From the NCBI GenBank assembly GCA_001692895.1, contig KV748188.1, positions 1,054,001 to 1,118,000 on the forward strand: a DNA stretch of 64,000 bases, written 5' to 3'. Within the stretch, counting starts at the first letter, position 1. Every line of letters starts with the position of its first letter. The DNA comes from Cenococcum geophilum 1.58 (Eukaryota; Ascomycota; Dothideomycetes; Gloniales; Gloniaceae). Below, one piece after another: positions 45,827 through 57,008 of this stretch. A program made the translations under genes and the position numbers. The notes under the pieces are model-generated. The model was not told the DNA's origin. It did not search any database and was given only the letters and a program-made list of their open reading frames with translations.

Positions 45827-46139
45827 AGCGAGGAGCGATAAACGCCGAACACGATGCGGGTGAGCAACAGCAAGACTTTAGATAGATATACCTACCGGCG
45901 GTGATTTACGGTACCAATATTTGCATTAGACTGCTCAAAACATAATAGATATCTAGCCAATAAGCTTGAGCTATATGATTTTTAGTTGCGAGCTTCTATA
46001 TAGATTGAAGGGTTTGCTGAAACGGAAATATATAAAGGCCGGTCAATTTTTCCAAGAGTCATCCGAACCTTACCCCAAACTGAAACAAAAGGCTTGTATA
46101 TACGGTCCATTCCCAATCGCCCTAAGAGAGTCTCACGCC

Positions 46140-46262
46140 CTAGCATGCCTTAGCTACGGTCTCTTGTACACCATCCTGCTCATGTTGGTAGATTTGCTCA
46201 ACCAGTTTGCGTCCGAGAATGGCGTGCGACCAATCTGGGTGCTTCAAGCAGAGATGCACATA
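46140..46262 (-). pseudogene. 3'-terminal exon or gene remnant at the island edge
   Basis: Read on the minus strand, about 40 codons end in TAG: HPDWSHAILGRKLVEQIYQH, then EQDGVQETVAKAC and stop. This has the composition of a genuine globular protein end. A possible splice acceptor (AATAG) precedes it. Upstream, within about 40 bp, lies the AT-rich repeat that begins at 46299. The rest of the gene is therefore either beyond an intron now filled with repeats, or lost. Family unknown. Confidence 0.3.
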
Positions 46263-46298
46263 ACTATTAGATTAGCTACATAAGTTATGATTATTATA

Positions 46299-46394
46299 AC
46301 ATGCGGATCGTTAGGGGAACCAACGAAAATTCTGCCCCGAGTTCATAATTACTAAGCTAATTTAATGCTTTAGTTTAAAGCCATATTTAATATA
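46299..46394 (+). repeat. ACATGCGG-family repeat, left part
   Basis: It starts TA-ACATGCGGATCGTTAGGG, the same terminus as at 48704 and (inverted) 26921. A LINE at 46410-47512 interrupts it and it resumes at 47528. Confidence 0.65.
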
Positions 46395-46409
46395 TAATTA
46401 ATAGTTGCT

Positions 46410-47512
46410 GCCAACTATATTGCAGGATGCAGCTACGACGCCTCCGTAGGATTACGTCAGTAGGCGCGAAGATGGGAGTTGCGACCCCTGGAAACGGCAG
46501 CTTATGCCCGCGCCGGCGGAAACAATGAAGAAGGCGTGAAACTAGAGGCTATGGAAGGCTCCCAAGCCGTGCGAAAGCGTACCAACTCTAGGAGGAAACT
46601 CTTATACAGACTACTGGGGGGTAGACTGGTACTCGGGTAATACCGTTATAAGATATCCAAAAGAACTGGTGAAATTCCCCGCAATTGGTGGTGGCAGCCA
46701 ACTGCTTATAGTTTGGGACCAAAGCACTAGAAAACTGGGGTAGAGGCCTGGATAAGCAGGCATGTTGAACTCTACTGTATTACTAGCTAATATATAACTA
46801 CCTGCGAAGGTACAGAGGCTGACTCAGGCAAGACGAACCCAAGCCATAGCATGGTCAACGCCATGGGGGGTAAATACCTAAGGGCTCCGAGAAGGCCTAA
46901 CAAAGGCAGAAAACACAATAGCAACACTCTTAAGAACAGGAATAATAGGACTAAAAGATTGGCTTTACTGGGTAGGTGTCCTAGTAGGTAGCCTAAGATG
47001 CGAATATGGCTGGCCAAGACAGACACTAAAACACGTAATACTGCTATGCCCCCTACGCACCAATTAAGAAACAATACTCTCAGCAGCTGGCACAGAGAAC
47101 TATAATACACTACTCTTAACATAAAAAGGCCTTAAGGCGGTTACCTAGTGGCTTATTAGTTAAAATATGCTAAATTAGTTCTAGGTTGCAAGGGAAATAG
47201 TAATAAAAGGTAAGGGGGTAAGCAGTAGGTGCCCCCTAGTAACTCTACAGTAGTAGAGTAATAGTTTATAATACTAGCGCGTCTGTAGGCTTATTACGGC
47301 AGCAGTAGTTCCTAAGGAGGTCAAACAGTAAGGTAGTAGAGCACCATAGGCGACTCGTAGGCGCTAAGTAGGCGAGTCCTAAAAGGCGGGGAGATAGATT
47401 ACGGGGTTTTCTTATTTTTCTTAAATAGAGTTTTCTCCCTATATATAAATAAGGAGTAGTCCGCGTGGGCCCAATAGGGATCCAAATCGGACGTTAAGCA
47501 ATGAATTATTAT
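46410..47512 (+). mobile_element. 5'-truncated LINE (Tad-like)
   Basis: Flanked by a 15-bp direct duplication TAATTAATAGTTGCT (46395-46409 and 47513-47527), as expected of target-primed reverse transcription. It carries the C-terminal coding end and 3' UTR of a plus-strand non-LTR element. The 3' end (GGAGTAGTCCGCGTGGG, then ATCC and CGGACGTTAA) matches the end of the second LINE at 62150-62180. The first 350 bp are GC-richer than the rest. Confidence 0.8.
46930..47190 (+). pseudogene. LINE reverse-transcriptase polyprotein C-terminus
   Basis: The frame reads TGIIGLKDWLYWVGV, then CEYGWPRQTLKHVILLCPLR (the C...C...H...C zinc motif after RNase H in fungal LINEs), then SAAGTENYNTLLLT. TAG codons replace Gln and Trp. 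Inactive. Confidence 0.7.
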
Positions 47513-47527
47513 TAATTAATAGTTGCT

Positions 47528-48703
47528 TTTTATATAAGAATTTAAACTAGTAAAACTTAACGTTAAAATTAAAAGCTTTATTCTAAGTAAGGATATATAT
47601 AATTTTATTTAGTACTTTTAATACCTTCTTATTTACTAAAAATAGAAAAGATAGTAAGAATACTCCTAGGGGGAGACCCCCTGGACCCCCCTGCGCACTG
47701 CGTGCTTATTTACCATATAGGTAGAGCTCTTATAGAGCCTTTAGTAAAACTTTGCAGAGCTTTATATAGAGCTTTATATAAAGCTTTAGTGGACCTTTTA
47801 TCTTTAGTAGAGCTCCGTATAGAGCTTTAATAAGTTTAAGCAGAGCTTTAAGCGGAGCGTTGTATAGAGCTTTAAGTAGAGCCCCATGCAGTGACGTAAA
47901 ATTGTAATAAAACTAGACTAAAACTGACCGACTACCTATATCTAACTTCTTGTAGAATAGAGCTATAATATTGCCACAATATAGAGGCGATAGAGAAGAA
48001 AAAGAGCTTTTAGCTCGTATTATTTTAGAGATAATTAGACGTAGAGAAGTATATAAGGTATAGTAGTAAGGCAAGATTGCGACGAGAAAATGCGACTAAT
48101 AAGAAAATGCGACCAATAACTAATAAAGTACGACTAACGCAACCAACTATATAATATAGCTATAACGTCATTATTTAATGTAATAGATAGAGAAATTAAA
48201 GAGCTCCTACCTTATAGTATTTTTATAATAACTAGACGTTATAAAAGGGTTAAGATACGCGTTGCGGTAGAAGAGTTATCGCCTAATAAGAAACATTGAG
48301 TTCTTATATAAGGGCGCCTATCCCTTAACCCGTCAGGGCGAGCAGAGTAGAAGGCCTGTGCGCGAACACTAGAATCAGAACAGGCTTGCGAAGGATAAAT
48401 TATCCTATCCGGTCGGGCGGATAATAATCCTATCTGAGGATAGCCCGGATATTGGATAATATCCGGATAATATCTAAATATCCGCAAAATTTTAACTACG
48501 AAACTAAACCTTTACTCCCTATTATACGACGCTATAAATATGGCTAGTACTAGTGAAATTCACCTTAAAAACTTTAATAATAATAATTCCTTTAAAGTCA
48601 ACACACTTTCTGCCCTTTTAAGCTGCGTTAAAACTAAAGCTAATACTAGTTTAGTTCTAACTACTTATACAACACAGATCTTAAGATAAGTCTCCTTAAT
48701 TTA
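47528..48703. repeat. AT-rich repeat region with AGAGCTTTA motif cluster
   Basis: Continues the ACATGCGG-family repeat after the LINE. Between 47720 and 47890, AGAGCTTTA or close variants recur about eight times in both orientations. A GGATA/TATCC palindromic cluster lies at about 48395-48485. No gene is supported; the 82-codon minus frame at 48487-48239 is within this low-complexity sequence. Confidence 0.55.
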
Positions 48704-50184
48704 ACATGCGGAACGTTGGTCCCCCAACGCAAATTTTGACCTAAGTATAATAAGCTAATTAGTTAACCCAAAGCTTTAATTTAGAGCTTTATTATATAAA
48801 CTTTAATTAATATATATAGAGATGAGGTTTTCTAGGGGAAGACCCCCTGGGACCCCCCTATATAGAGCTTTTACTTAATTTAGAAGTAGTAGTAAGATTA
48901 AGGCGCCTTAGTTACTGCTAGGTAAGGATCTACTGTAGTGACCAAGGCGCCCTACTTAAGCCGGGCCTAAAAAATATATTGGTCATAAATATAGTATATA
49001 TTTAGACTGTAGAGCTTTAATACAGAGCCCTCTACGGAGGTCGCTAACAAAAGTTCTTACACCTTCCTAATTAGGAAAGTAATTTACTAACTCTCTTAGT
49101 ATATTAATAAATTTATATTTTTATATTTTTATATAAAAATTTGCAAGCTTTATATGAATTCTAAATTAAAATAATTATATAATTAATAGCATTGACGTAG
49201 TTATTATAACTTAAATTTTATAAAAATTTATTAGTGCTATAATTTACGCAGCAAGTATCACGGCTTACGTAGCAGTGCTAAAAATTACGCAGTTGTAGCA
49301 GGGTCGTGTCTAAATTTACGTATGGTAGGCTGATAGCTGCGCACCCGTAATTGCGCGTGCGCAGTCGCATACTTTCCTAATTAGGAAGGTGCAAGAACTT
49401 TTGTTAGCGACCTCCGTACGTAGGATATAATATAGTAGATTATAATTCCAATTTAAAGCTTTATATACTAAATATTTTTAATGCCTAATAACTATTAACT
49501 ACGTTATTGCCTACCCAGTTCGGACGTATAACGACACAATAGCTTAGCGACGATATAATAGCTTGGCGCCGAGTAATGGGAGGGAGGAGAGGGAGGGAAG
49601 GAGATTGGGGGTGGCTCGGCCACTGCAAGAAGGTCGTGATATTGGTATAGTATTAAACTTTAAAAATTGTGTCCTAGGAGCTTAATCAACGACCCTTATA
49701 TAAAATATTAACAACGTTTAATTATAGAGCTTTAAACTAGTAGATTTTTTAGGAATACCTATTATAAGCAGCTCTAAGTATAAAATTTAAAATATTTAGT
49801 AGTGGTATAAGTATAGGATAGGGTATATATTTACGTTCCTAAATATCGTTACGTAACGCAATTTTTAGGTAATAAAAACTAGCTATTAATATTGCTTAAC
49901 TAACACCTACCGGAGGTTCCTCTGTTCTTCCTATCTTCTTTCTTACCCGTTTCCTTATCCAATACTATCTATATTGCCACGTTAACTAATAGATCCCTTA
50001 GTAAGGACTAAGGAGTATTAGAGCACCTCTAGCTCTTATAAGAAAGAAGAAAAGAAGAGAGGAAGGTATAAAGAAGGGAGTATTTATAGACGGGAGGAGG
50101 TTAGGCAGCTATAATATAGCTATTAACGTTGCTCGACTAACACCTATTAGAGGCTCCTCCGTCCTTCCTATCTTCTCTCTTACC
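48704..50184 (+). repeat. Composite repeat copy 2, part A
   Basis: It starts TA-ACATGCGGAACG. It is the inverted counterpart of 26921-26415 followed by 18455-17900, with the Gypsy 1 insertion absent. It contains a MITE (49035-49416) and one full and one partial unit of the 255-bp module, and is interrupted at 50184 by Gypsy element 2. Confidence 0.75.
49035..49416. mobile_element. 382-bp Tc1/mariner-type MITE
   Basis: Terminal inverted repeats of about 47 bp (CGGAGGTCGCTAAC...GTTAGCGACCTCCG), flanked by TA on both sides. The related sequence at about 26595-26610 has CTCT(or N)TACGTAGG uninterrupted, exactly the empty site with one TA. The interior is non-coding, so any mobilisation would be in trans. 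Confidence 0.88.
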
Positions 50185-50387
50185 TATTACGGCTAGCTTC
50201 CCGTAGGAGCGATCCGATAAATTAAGCAACAATAAGGGGCTATATTATGAATAGACTAAGGTAAGGGCTTAAAGAAAGGGGCGCGGTAGACGACTATGTA
50301 CGTATTCGGTCGTCAGGGCAACGCTAAGGCAACATTAATCCGTGACCGACGACGCCTTGATAGTAGCTATGTAGACGAACCGTCACA
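50185..50387 (-). repeat. 3' LTR of Gypsy element 2
   Basis: It reads TATTACGGCTAGC...CCGTCACA on the plus strand, where the other LTR has TGTCACAGCTAGC; the differences are RIP-type transitions. Confidence 0.88.
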
Positions 50388-50599
50388 TCACCCCCCTTTA
50401 AGCTAGGAGGATCGCCCTCAATCCTCGTAGTCAGGCTCTCCTTATCCGTCTTACCCTTCCGTCCTTCTCTACTTTATTGTCTTCCTCTAAGGGCTCTAGA
50501 TCTACGTCCTTATAATACGCCTCTAGCCATTACAATAGCCGTACGGGTGGTTCAGCGTTATAAGGTCTCTTGTCGTAGAACGCCTTAATCTTATAGGGG

Positions 50600-53500
50600 G
50601 CGCCGATAAAGCTGTCTGCGTTATACCAGGTATTATCTAAGTCGTGGCCTACCTAGTTAACCTTATACTATAGCCTTTTATAGTAGGTTCTACTAGCAAG
50701 GATCTTATTAATCTCATACTCCGGCTCGCCGTTAATTAGAATTAGCTCCTTTAGCTCCCTATTCTAGCCCGGCAGGGGGTTATCTAGGTCCTTTTATAGT
50801 TGATCGGCATAGAAGACGTTTAACATCTTTATGTTTAGGGGTAGGTTAATAATATATAAGTGTCCTTTTATGCCTAGAATCTTATAGGGCCCTATAAGCT
50901 ATCTATCTAGCTTAATACTTAGTTAGTTAGTAGCCTAGCCCTTCCTAGTAACGTATACTTAATCACCTACTCTAAAGTCTAGTTCGCGACGGTGCCTATT
51001 AGCTTGCCTTATCTGCCGCTCTTAGGCTTTTACTAGGTTATCTCTTACCCATTTAACTACGTCCCAGGTCCTACGTGCGAAAGCCTAAGCTTCTTATTAT
51101 ATTAGCTTCTTATAAGGTGTTGAGGTTGCTTATATATATTCCTCCTAGTTAAAGTAAAGCCTTAGCTTAAATCCTAGCTCTAGCTCGTATAGTGCAAAGC
51201 CAGTAGATTTATATGGTAGGATTACCTGTACAAAGTCCATATAGGGGAGGAGCTCTAACCAATTGTCCTAGTAGTGGTTAATAAAGGGTCTTAAGCGTTA
51301 GTTAATATACTAGTTTAGTACCTCCGTATTACTATTAGTTTACGGGTAACTAGATATAGAGAGCTTTTACTTAACACTAGTTAGCCTATATAGCTCGTCT
51401 ATAAAGGCTAAGATAAATTAAGGTCCTTAATTTAATATAACTATCTCTAAGAGGCCGTATACGCGCCAGACGTGCTAGTAGTATAGGTTTGCTGCGTCAG
51501 CCGCAGTAGCAGTTTTATAGCAAGGTAGTGAGAAGGCTCTTTTACCTAGTCAATTAACGACTACAAAGACGCTGTTAAAGCCCTTTTTATCCGTTAGGAA
51601 GGACTTAAAATTAAAAGAGACATACTGCCAGCAGCGTTTACCAATTAGTAGGGGGTATAGTAGGCCTAGGGTTTTGTCGTGGGGTATATAGGTCCTCCTA
51701 TAGGTCCTACAGTTTCTTATATAGGTATTGTAGTCTGAGGGTAGTCCTAGCCAATAGTATTAGTCCGCTACGAGTTTCCTAGTCTTTGTTTTGCCTAGGT
51801 AAGCGGTTACCTAGTAAGAGTATACCTCCGTAATAAGGTAGATATAGAGGCAGTTAATATTAGAGACTATTAGCTTACCAAAGCGGGTTAGTAGTCCTCC
51901 TTAGAGCTTCTAGCCCTTCCTGTCTTACTTAGCTAGCTAGCGTAGCCCTACTAGCGACTAACTAGTTCGGTTGGCCTAGAGGATCTGATTAACTAGCTTA
52001 TATGGTTCCCATTCACGATTTGCTATAACTAGGAGGGGGTCCTTAGAGGTTGCCTCTAGTATAGCAATTATAAGGGCGGGGTTAATTAAGTACGTAGTGC
52101 GTACGGCTACGTCCTTCTCCTTTTATATCTTTAGGTCCTCCTACTTTCGTAATAGGGTATCAGCCACTATATTTACCGTGCCTAGCCTATATATAATCCG
52201 CATATAGAAATCAGCTAGTAGGTCTACCTAACGGGCTTACCGTAGACTTAAGAGTCTTTTAGTTATAAAGTACTTAAGGGCTTAATAGTCTATAACCGCT
52301 ATAAAGGGAGTACGCTAAAGGCCAATAAGGTGACCTTACTATTCCTATAGGCCTCTTATTACTGCTAGCATCTCTTTATTATAGACCTCGTACCGCATCT
52401 CTGTAGGGGACATTGTCTTTAAGAAGAAGGCTACTGGCTTCCAGGTCCCGTCGTCTTGCAGCTAGTTCAGCACCCCAGCTACTACTCCGTCGCTCACGTC
52501 CATCTCCATATAGGTGTCTTAGAATGGTAAGTAGTGCTTAATTACGCTGCTAGATAGCATAAGGGCCTTAACCCATTTAAAGGCTTTAAGCTCTTCCTCC
52601 CCTAGCAAGTACTATACTTCCTTCTTTATAAGCTTACTAAGCGGTTGTATGACTCAGCCGTAGTCCTTTAAGAAGGCCTAGTAGAAGTTATAAAACCCTA
52701 AAAAGGATTACACCCCTTTTATAGAGGTAGGGGGTTCCCAATCCTTAATCGTAGACAGCTTATTAGTGTCTATAGTGATCCCGTTAGTACTAATAATAAA
52801 ACCTAGGAACTTCGTCTTTATAACGTTAAACTCGCTCTTCTTAATATCTGCTTATAAGCCTACCTCCCAAAGCCTCTATAGGACCTTCTTAACATAGACT
52901 TCGTGCTTTAGCGGGTCGTCCAAGTAGATTAGGATGTCGTCTATATAGGCTATACAGAAATCGTCCAGGTAGTTAAAAAGGACGTTATTAATAAATCTCT
53001 AGAAGGACGTAGGGCCGTTACATAGTCCAAAGGGTACAACACAGTATTTGTATAATCCGTACCTTATATAAAAGGTAGTTAACTCCTCTACCTCTTCCTT
53101 TAGCCGTATACGGTAGAAGGCCTACCGAATATCTAGCTTAGTGAAGATCTTAGCCCTTAATAGCCTAGTCAACGTCTCCTTAATTAATGGCAGCGGGTAG
53201 CGGTCCTTCTTAGTAATTGTATTAAGCTTCCAAAAGTCAACGCAGAATTACCACCCCTCTCTTAGTTTCTTAGCAAATAGGACCGGAACTACAAAGGGTG
53301 CATCGCTTAGTATAATAAACCCCTTCTATAGGTGCTCCTATAGGTAGGCCTTAACTAGCTCTAGCTATTCTAACGACATATTATACAGCGGGCTAGGGGC
53401 TAGTTCTCTACTGCTGCCTTTAAGAACAATATCATAGTCTACCCCCTCGCGATATAGTGGTAGTATATTAGAGGTAGCTTTTAAGAAACCATCAGCGTAC

Positions 53501-54700
53501 TCTTAATAGGGCTATAGCAGCTTTTTATAGATAAGCCAGCGGAGTTCTTCCTTATCATTAAGTAGGGCGTCTAGTCCCTTCCTATCCTCTATTAGCTAGT
53601 CTATCTTATAGAGGCTGGTATATTTAATTACTACATCCTTACGCTTTGCCCCTTATAGGAAGTTCCTTACCTTAAGTAACGCGATATCTACTGCCCTAAA
53701 CTACCTAGTAGATAAAGGCCTCCTTACTCTTAGCTTTATTAGTAGAGCGGGCCTAGAGTAAAGCTAGTCTTCCATTTTCCTAATCACGTCTTAGGTATTA
53801 ATCTTCCAAGTATACTTATAGTCGTACAAGGTCCGTTTAGCTTGCTTCGGCCTAGCCTATCCCTCCAGCTTAATTTTAGTAAATAACTTTCTCTCTTAAA
53901 GTTCACTAATCGCGACTATACGTTTAAGGATGCGTCGGGGGGTAGACTTAGACTCTTAATCTAGCAGTACGTCTCTTTAATCTGTATCTCTCTAGTGATC
54001 CTCATTAATCGGCGGGGGTAGGAGCTCCTTTTTTGGTATAATTACGTCCTACCTACTATAGTAGTTCTTTTTAGTTCGCCATACTAAGACCTAGTATTTG
54101 CAATTAATAAGGGCCCTAGTCTTCTCAAACCACCTACGGCTAATAAGAAGATCGTAGCGGCCTATATCACAAAATAGGAACCATATAGGGACTCATCGAC
54201 TATCTATAACTAGGTTCGCCTTAAAGAGCTATCTAATAGTGTCTGTCTGCTAATTGTTATAGCCAGATACGGCAACTCCTTATCCTTTAATCTTATAGAG
54301 CTTTAGTCACAGTCGTTGCTTAATAATTAGCAGTAGCTTATAGTGTATAAAGGCCTCTTCGCCCGCACCAGAGTCAAGCAGGCTTACTATATTAAGAGCC
54401 ACGCCGCTTAGCGCGATCTTACATAGCGTCATAAGGGCTGCGCCTCCTAGGATCTCTTTTAGCCACATAGGCGCTGTATTAACTGCTCCAATCTGCTCTA
54501 GGCAGGAGACTTCTCCTAGAGCTGCTTATTTTCCAACTCTACCAAGTCGGTAACTATCTTATACTCTTCACTTCAGTCAATTACTTTAGCTTCCGTCTTC
54601 TTCAGCGCTATATAGTCGTTGGAATAGTGCCCTTACTTACCACAGTTAAAGTAGGTAACAGGCATTTTTACGGCTAGTGCTAGAGTCAGAGACTACCTAA
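50600..54700 (-). pseudogene. Gypsy 2 zinc knuckle, pol and chromodomain remnant
   Basis: Reading leftward on the minus strand: a CxxC zinc knuckle near 54650 (FNCGK), a reverse transcriptase active-site box YIDDILIY intact at 52947-52924, integrase in about 51900-51400, and a C-terminal stretch near 50660-50610 (VGHDLDNTWYNADSFIGAP) resembling the chromodomain end of fungal Gypsy polyproteins. Stops interrupt every domain. Confidence 0.78.
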
Positions 54701-55631
54701 GGGGAAGACCTTTAATCTCTTCGGCGCCCCTAGTAGAAGCTCTCTTACTAGCCTAGGCTGCTCTGCGGTCACTTCGTTCCTTACCTATCTACTTTAGACC
54801 TTAGGCGTACTATTAGGTAGTCTTGCAATAGGCCTAAAAGCCACAGTCTTCGTCTACCACCTTAACTTCCATTTAGACGCATAGGCTGTCGTAAAGCTTA
54901 TTATAAAGCTCCTCTTTCCACTAATCTTGCGGCATCCTTAAGATATTTGCTAGCCATACGAAGTTAGATTAGAAATCATTAAAGTCTCCTAGGTATAGCA
55001 TCTTAAGGCCTTTAAGTTCCTACCAGGCCTTAATGCGGCAATCTAGGTCCTTAAAGACGTTCTCTAGGAACTCCAGTACCTCTTTACTGGTAGGGTTGCG
55101 TTCCGCGTCGCGCTCTGCCTCTAGGTATAGTAAAAGATAGTCATAAGCTTTGCCTCCTACACGCGTCTTAATATACGCTACTTTTACATCTTCTTCTTGG
55201 CCTAGGTTGTCCCGGTAAAACTAGTCTGCATTAAATTAAAGCTTATTTTATACGTGGCCGCTCCAGGCTTAGTAGGTAGGTTCTTTCCCATCTATAAGCG
55301 TAGGTAGATCTAGGAACTTCGCCGTACGGATTAAGCTTATAGCGCTGCTTATCTAAGAGAATAGTGTCCCTTCTCGCGTCATCTATGCTAGCGTGCCTTC
55401 TTCCTTCTTATTATCCTGCCGACCTAGGGCTTATACGGTAACCTTACAGCCCATCTTAAATATCTTCCGGTTGGCTTTATGGAGCTCGTTAGTCCTATTA
55501 TCCAGGTGCTCCTTAAGCTCCGCTATCTTTGCTTTGGCCTCCTCTTTCACATTAATAGCCTTATGCGCGTGGTTATTTATAAGACGCTATAGCATAGCGA
55601 TCTACTATTCCAACGCCTTCCTTTATATTCC

Positions 55632-55958
55632 CTAGAGCCTCAGCTCCTCCACAAGTTCGGTTATAGGTATCTCGGCCAGGCTTTGGGTGGTCGCGGCTAT
55701 ATACTCCCTCTTTATCTCCATCTCAAAGTATATAGGGTTCTCGGCGTCTTCTAATTGCGCCATAAGACGGTCCCATTTGCTCTTCATATTATCCAAAAGT
55801 TCTATCTTACCATAGTACGGTTGGAGCTCTAGCGGCTCAAGTGTTACGTCTACAGGTTCCTCGCGGCCTGCCAGTGCTAAATCAGTAGCTATCTCTAGTG
55901 CACTAGGCCTTAATGCGCTCTTTCTTACCATAGTGTCTCTTTTTGCTTCCTTAGGCAA
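55632..55958 (-). pseudogene. Gypsy 2 gag N-terminal fragment
   Basis: An open 108-codon minus-strand frame, acidic and helical (LELQPYYGKIELLDNMKSKW, then EMEIKREYIAATTQSLAEI), at the position of gag after the 5' LTR. It ends at a stop, and downstream gag is broken. This is a remnant, not a host gene. Confidence 0.65.
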
Positions 55959-56179
55959 GTCCTCTTGCTGCTAAGATTATAGTTAGGGTAATCCTTTTAA
56001 TCTAATTACCGCAGTCTCTTCTTTCAGCTGCTTAATCTGCTGTCGCAATTGCCTGCCTCAAGCAGGGCTTAGTGGGTTAGTTGGTCTATAGTTGTGGTAG
56101 TAGAACTGGCTATACGTTTAACCGTTGGACCTAGTATTATGTCGCCTCTACAGGCCAATTAAGGGTGACCTTAGTCTAA

Positions 56180-56382
56180 TGTCACAGCTAGCTTCCCGTG
56201 GGAGCGATCCAATAGATCAAGCAACAATAAGGGGCTATATTATAAATAGACTAAGGTAAGGGCTTAAAGAAAGGGGCGCGGTAGACGACTATGTACGTGT
56301 TCGGTCGTCGGGGCAACGCTAGGGCAACATTAATCCGTGACCGACGACGCCTCGATGGTAGCTATATAGACGAACCGTCACA
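56180..56382 (-). repeat. 5' LTR of Gypsy element 2
   Basis: It reads TGTCACAGCTAGC...CCGTCACA on the plus strand. Just inside it, on the minus strand, TTAGACTAAGGTCACCC is the likely primer-binding site. Confidence 0.88.
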
Positions 56383-56387
56383 TTACC

Positions 56388-57008
56388 CGTCTCCTCGTTT
56401 AATGCTATTTATATCGCCACATTAACTAATAGGTCCCTTAGTAGGGACTAAGGAGGAGTATTAGAGCACCGTTAGCTCTTGTAAGAAAGAAGAAAGAAAG
56501 AGAGGAAGGTATAGAAGGAGTATTTATAGATGGGAGGAGGCCCTGCGAGTATGTGATTTAGTAAGTACTAATAGCATAAGATTCTCGTATAAGATGGGCT
56601 TAATTACTTACCAAAATATAGGGTGTCTCTGTTACTATAGTAGCTACTATAGTAGTAGAGACGCCTTAAATATTTGATATAACTGACTACTGAGGCTGTC
56701 GATAAGTGGAAGGTAGGCTACCGATATAGTGCGAATGATGTAGTTATTAATATCGTTTATAGCCTGTTTTTACTTCTAGTATACGCGTAAATCGTTTTTA
56801 TATTCGGCGTAGAGCTAGTTATAGGTAGTGAGCTAGTTTAGGTCTAGCTTTGCTATTAATATAGCCGTGGGTAGTATATCCCTTAGTATAGGCCGACTTA
56901 GTAGTTCTAGCTTTAGAAGATTTAGAAGATCGTCTTTCTTCTTAGATAAGTCGATATACTACTATACCTTATTAGTTTTAGCTATGTCTTAAATAATAAA
57001 GAACTATT
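56388..57008 (+). repeat. Composite repeat copy 2, part B
   Basis: The inverted counterpart of about 17500-16877: part of the 255-bp module followed by the gag-like segment. It is cut at 57008, where a new LTR begins (TGTAACGGCG), so the copy probably continues beyond the window on the far side of Gypsy 3. Confidence 0.75.

Larger units (their letters stand above)
50185..56382 (-). mobile_element. Full-length Ty3/Gypsy element 2, minus strand
   Basis: Two 203-bp LTRs (50185-50387 and 56180-56382) bound a 6.2-kb element with TTACC duplicated at both sides (50180-50184, 56383-56387). It is transcribed leftward: gag near 55960, then zinc knuckle, reverse transcriptase, RNase H, integrase and a chromodomain-like C-terminus near 50600. 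On the minus strand the purine tract AAAGGGGGGTGA precedes the 3' LTR. It is less AT-rich than Gypsy 1 but has frequent stops. The LTRs differ mainly by transitions. Confidence 0.92.

Noticed and set aside
46787..47122. 111-codon Leu-rich minus-strand frame
   Set aside because: It is antisense to the LINE C-terminal coding remnant, which carries the recognisable zinc motif.
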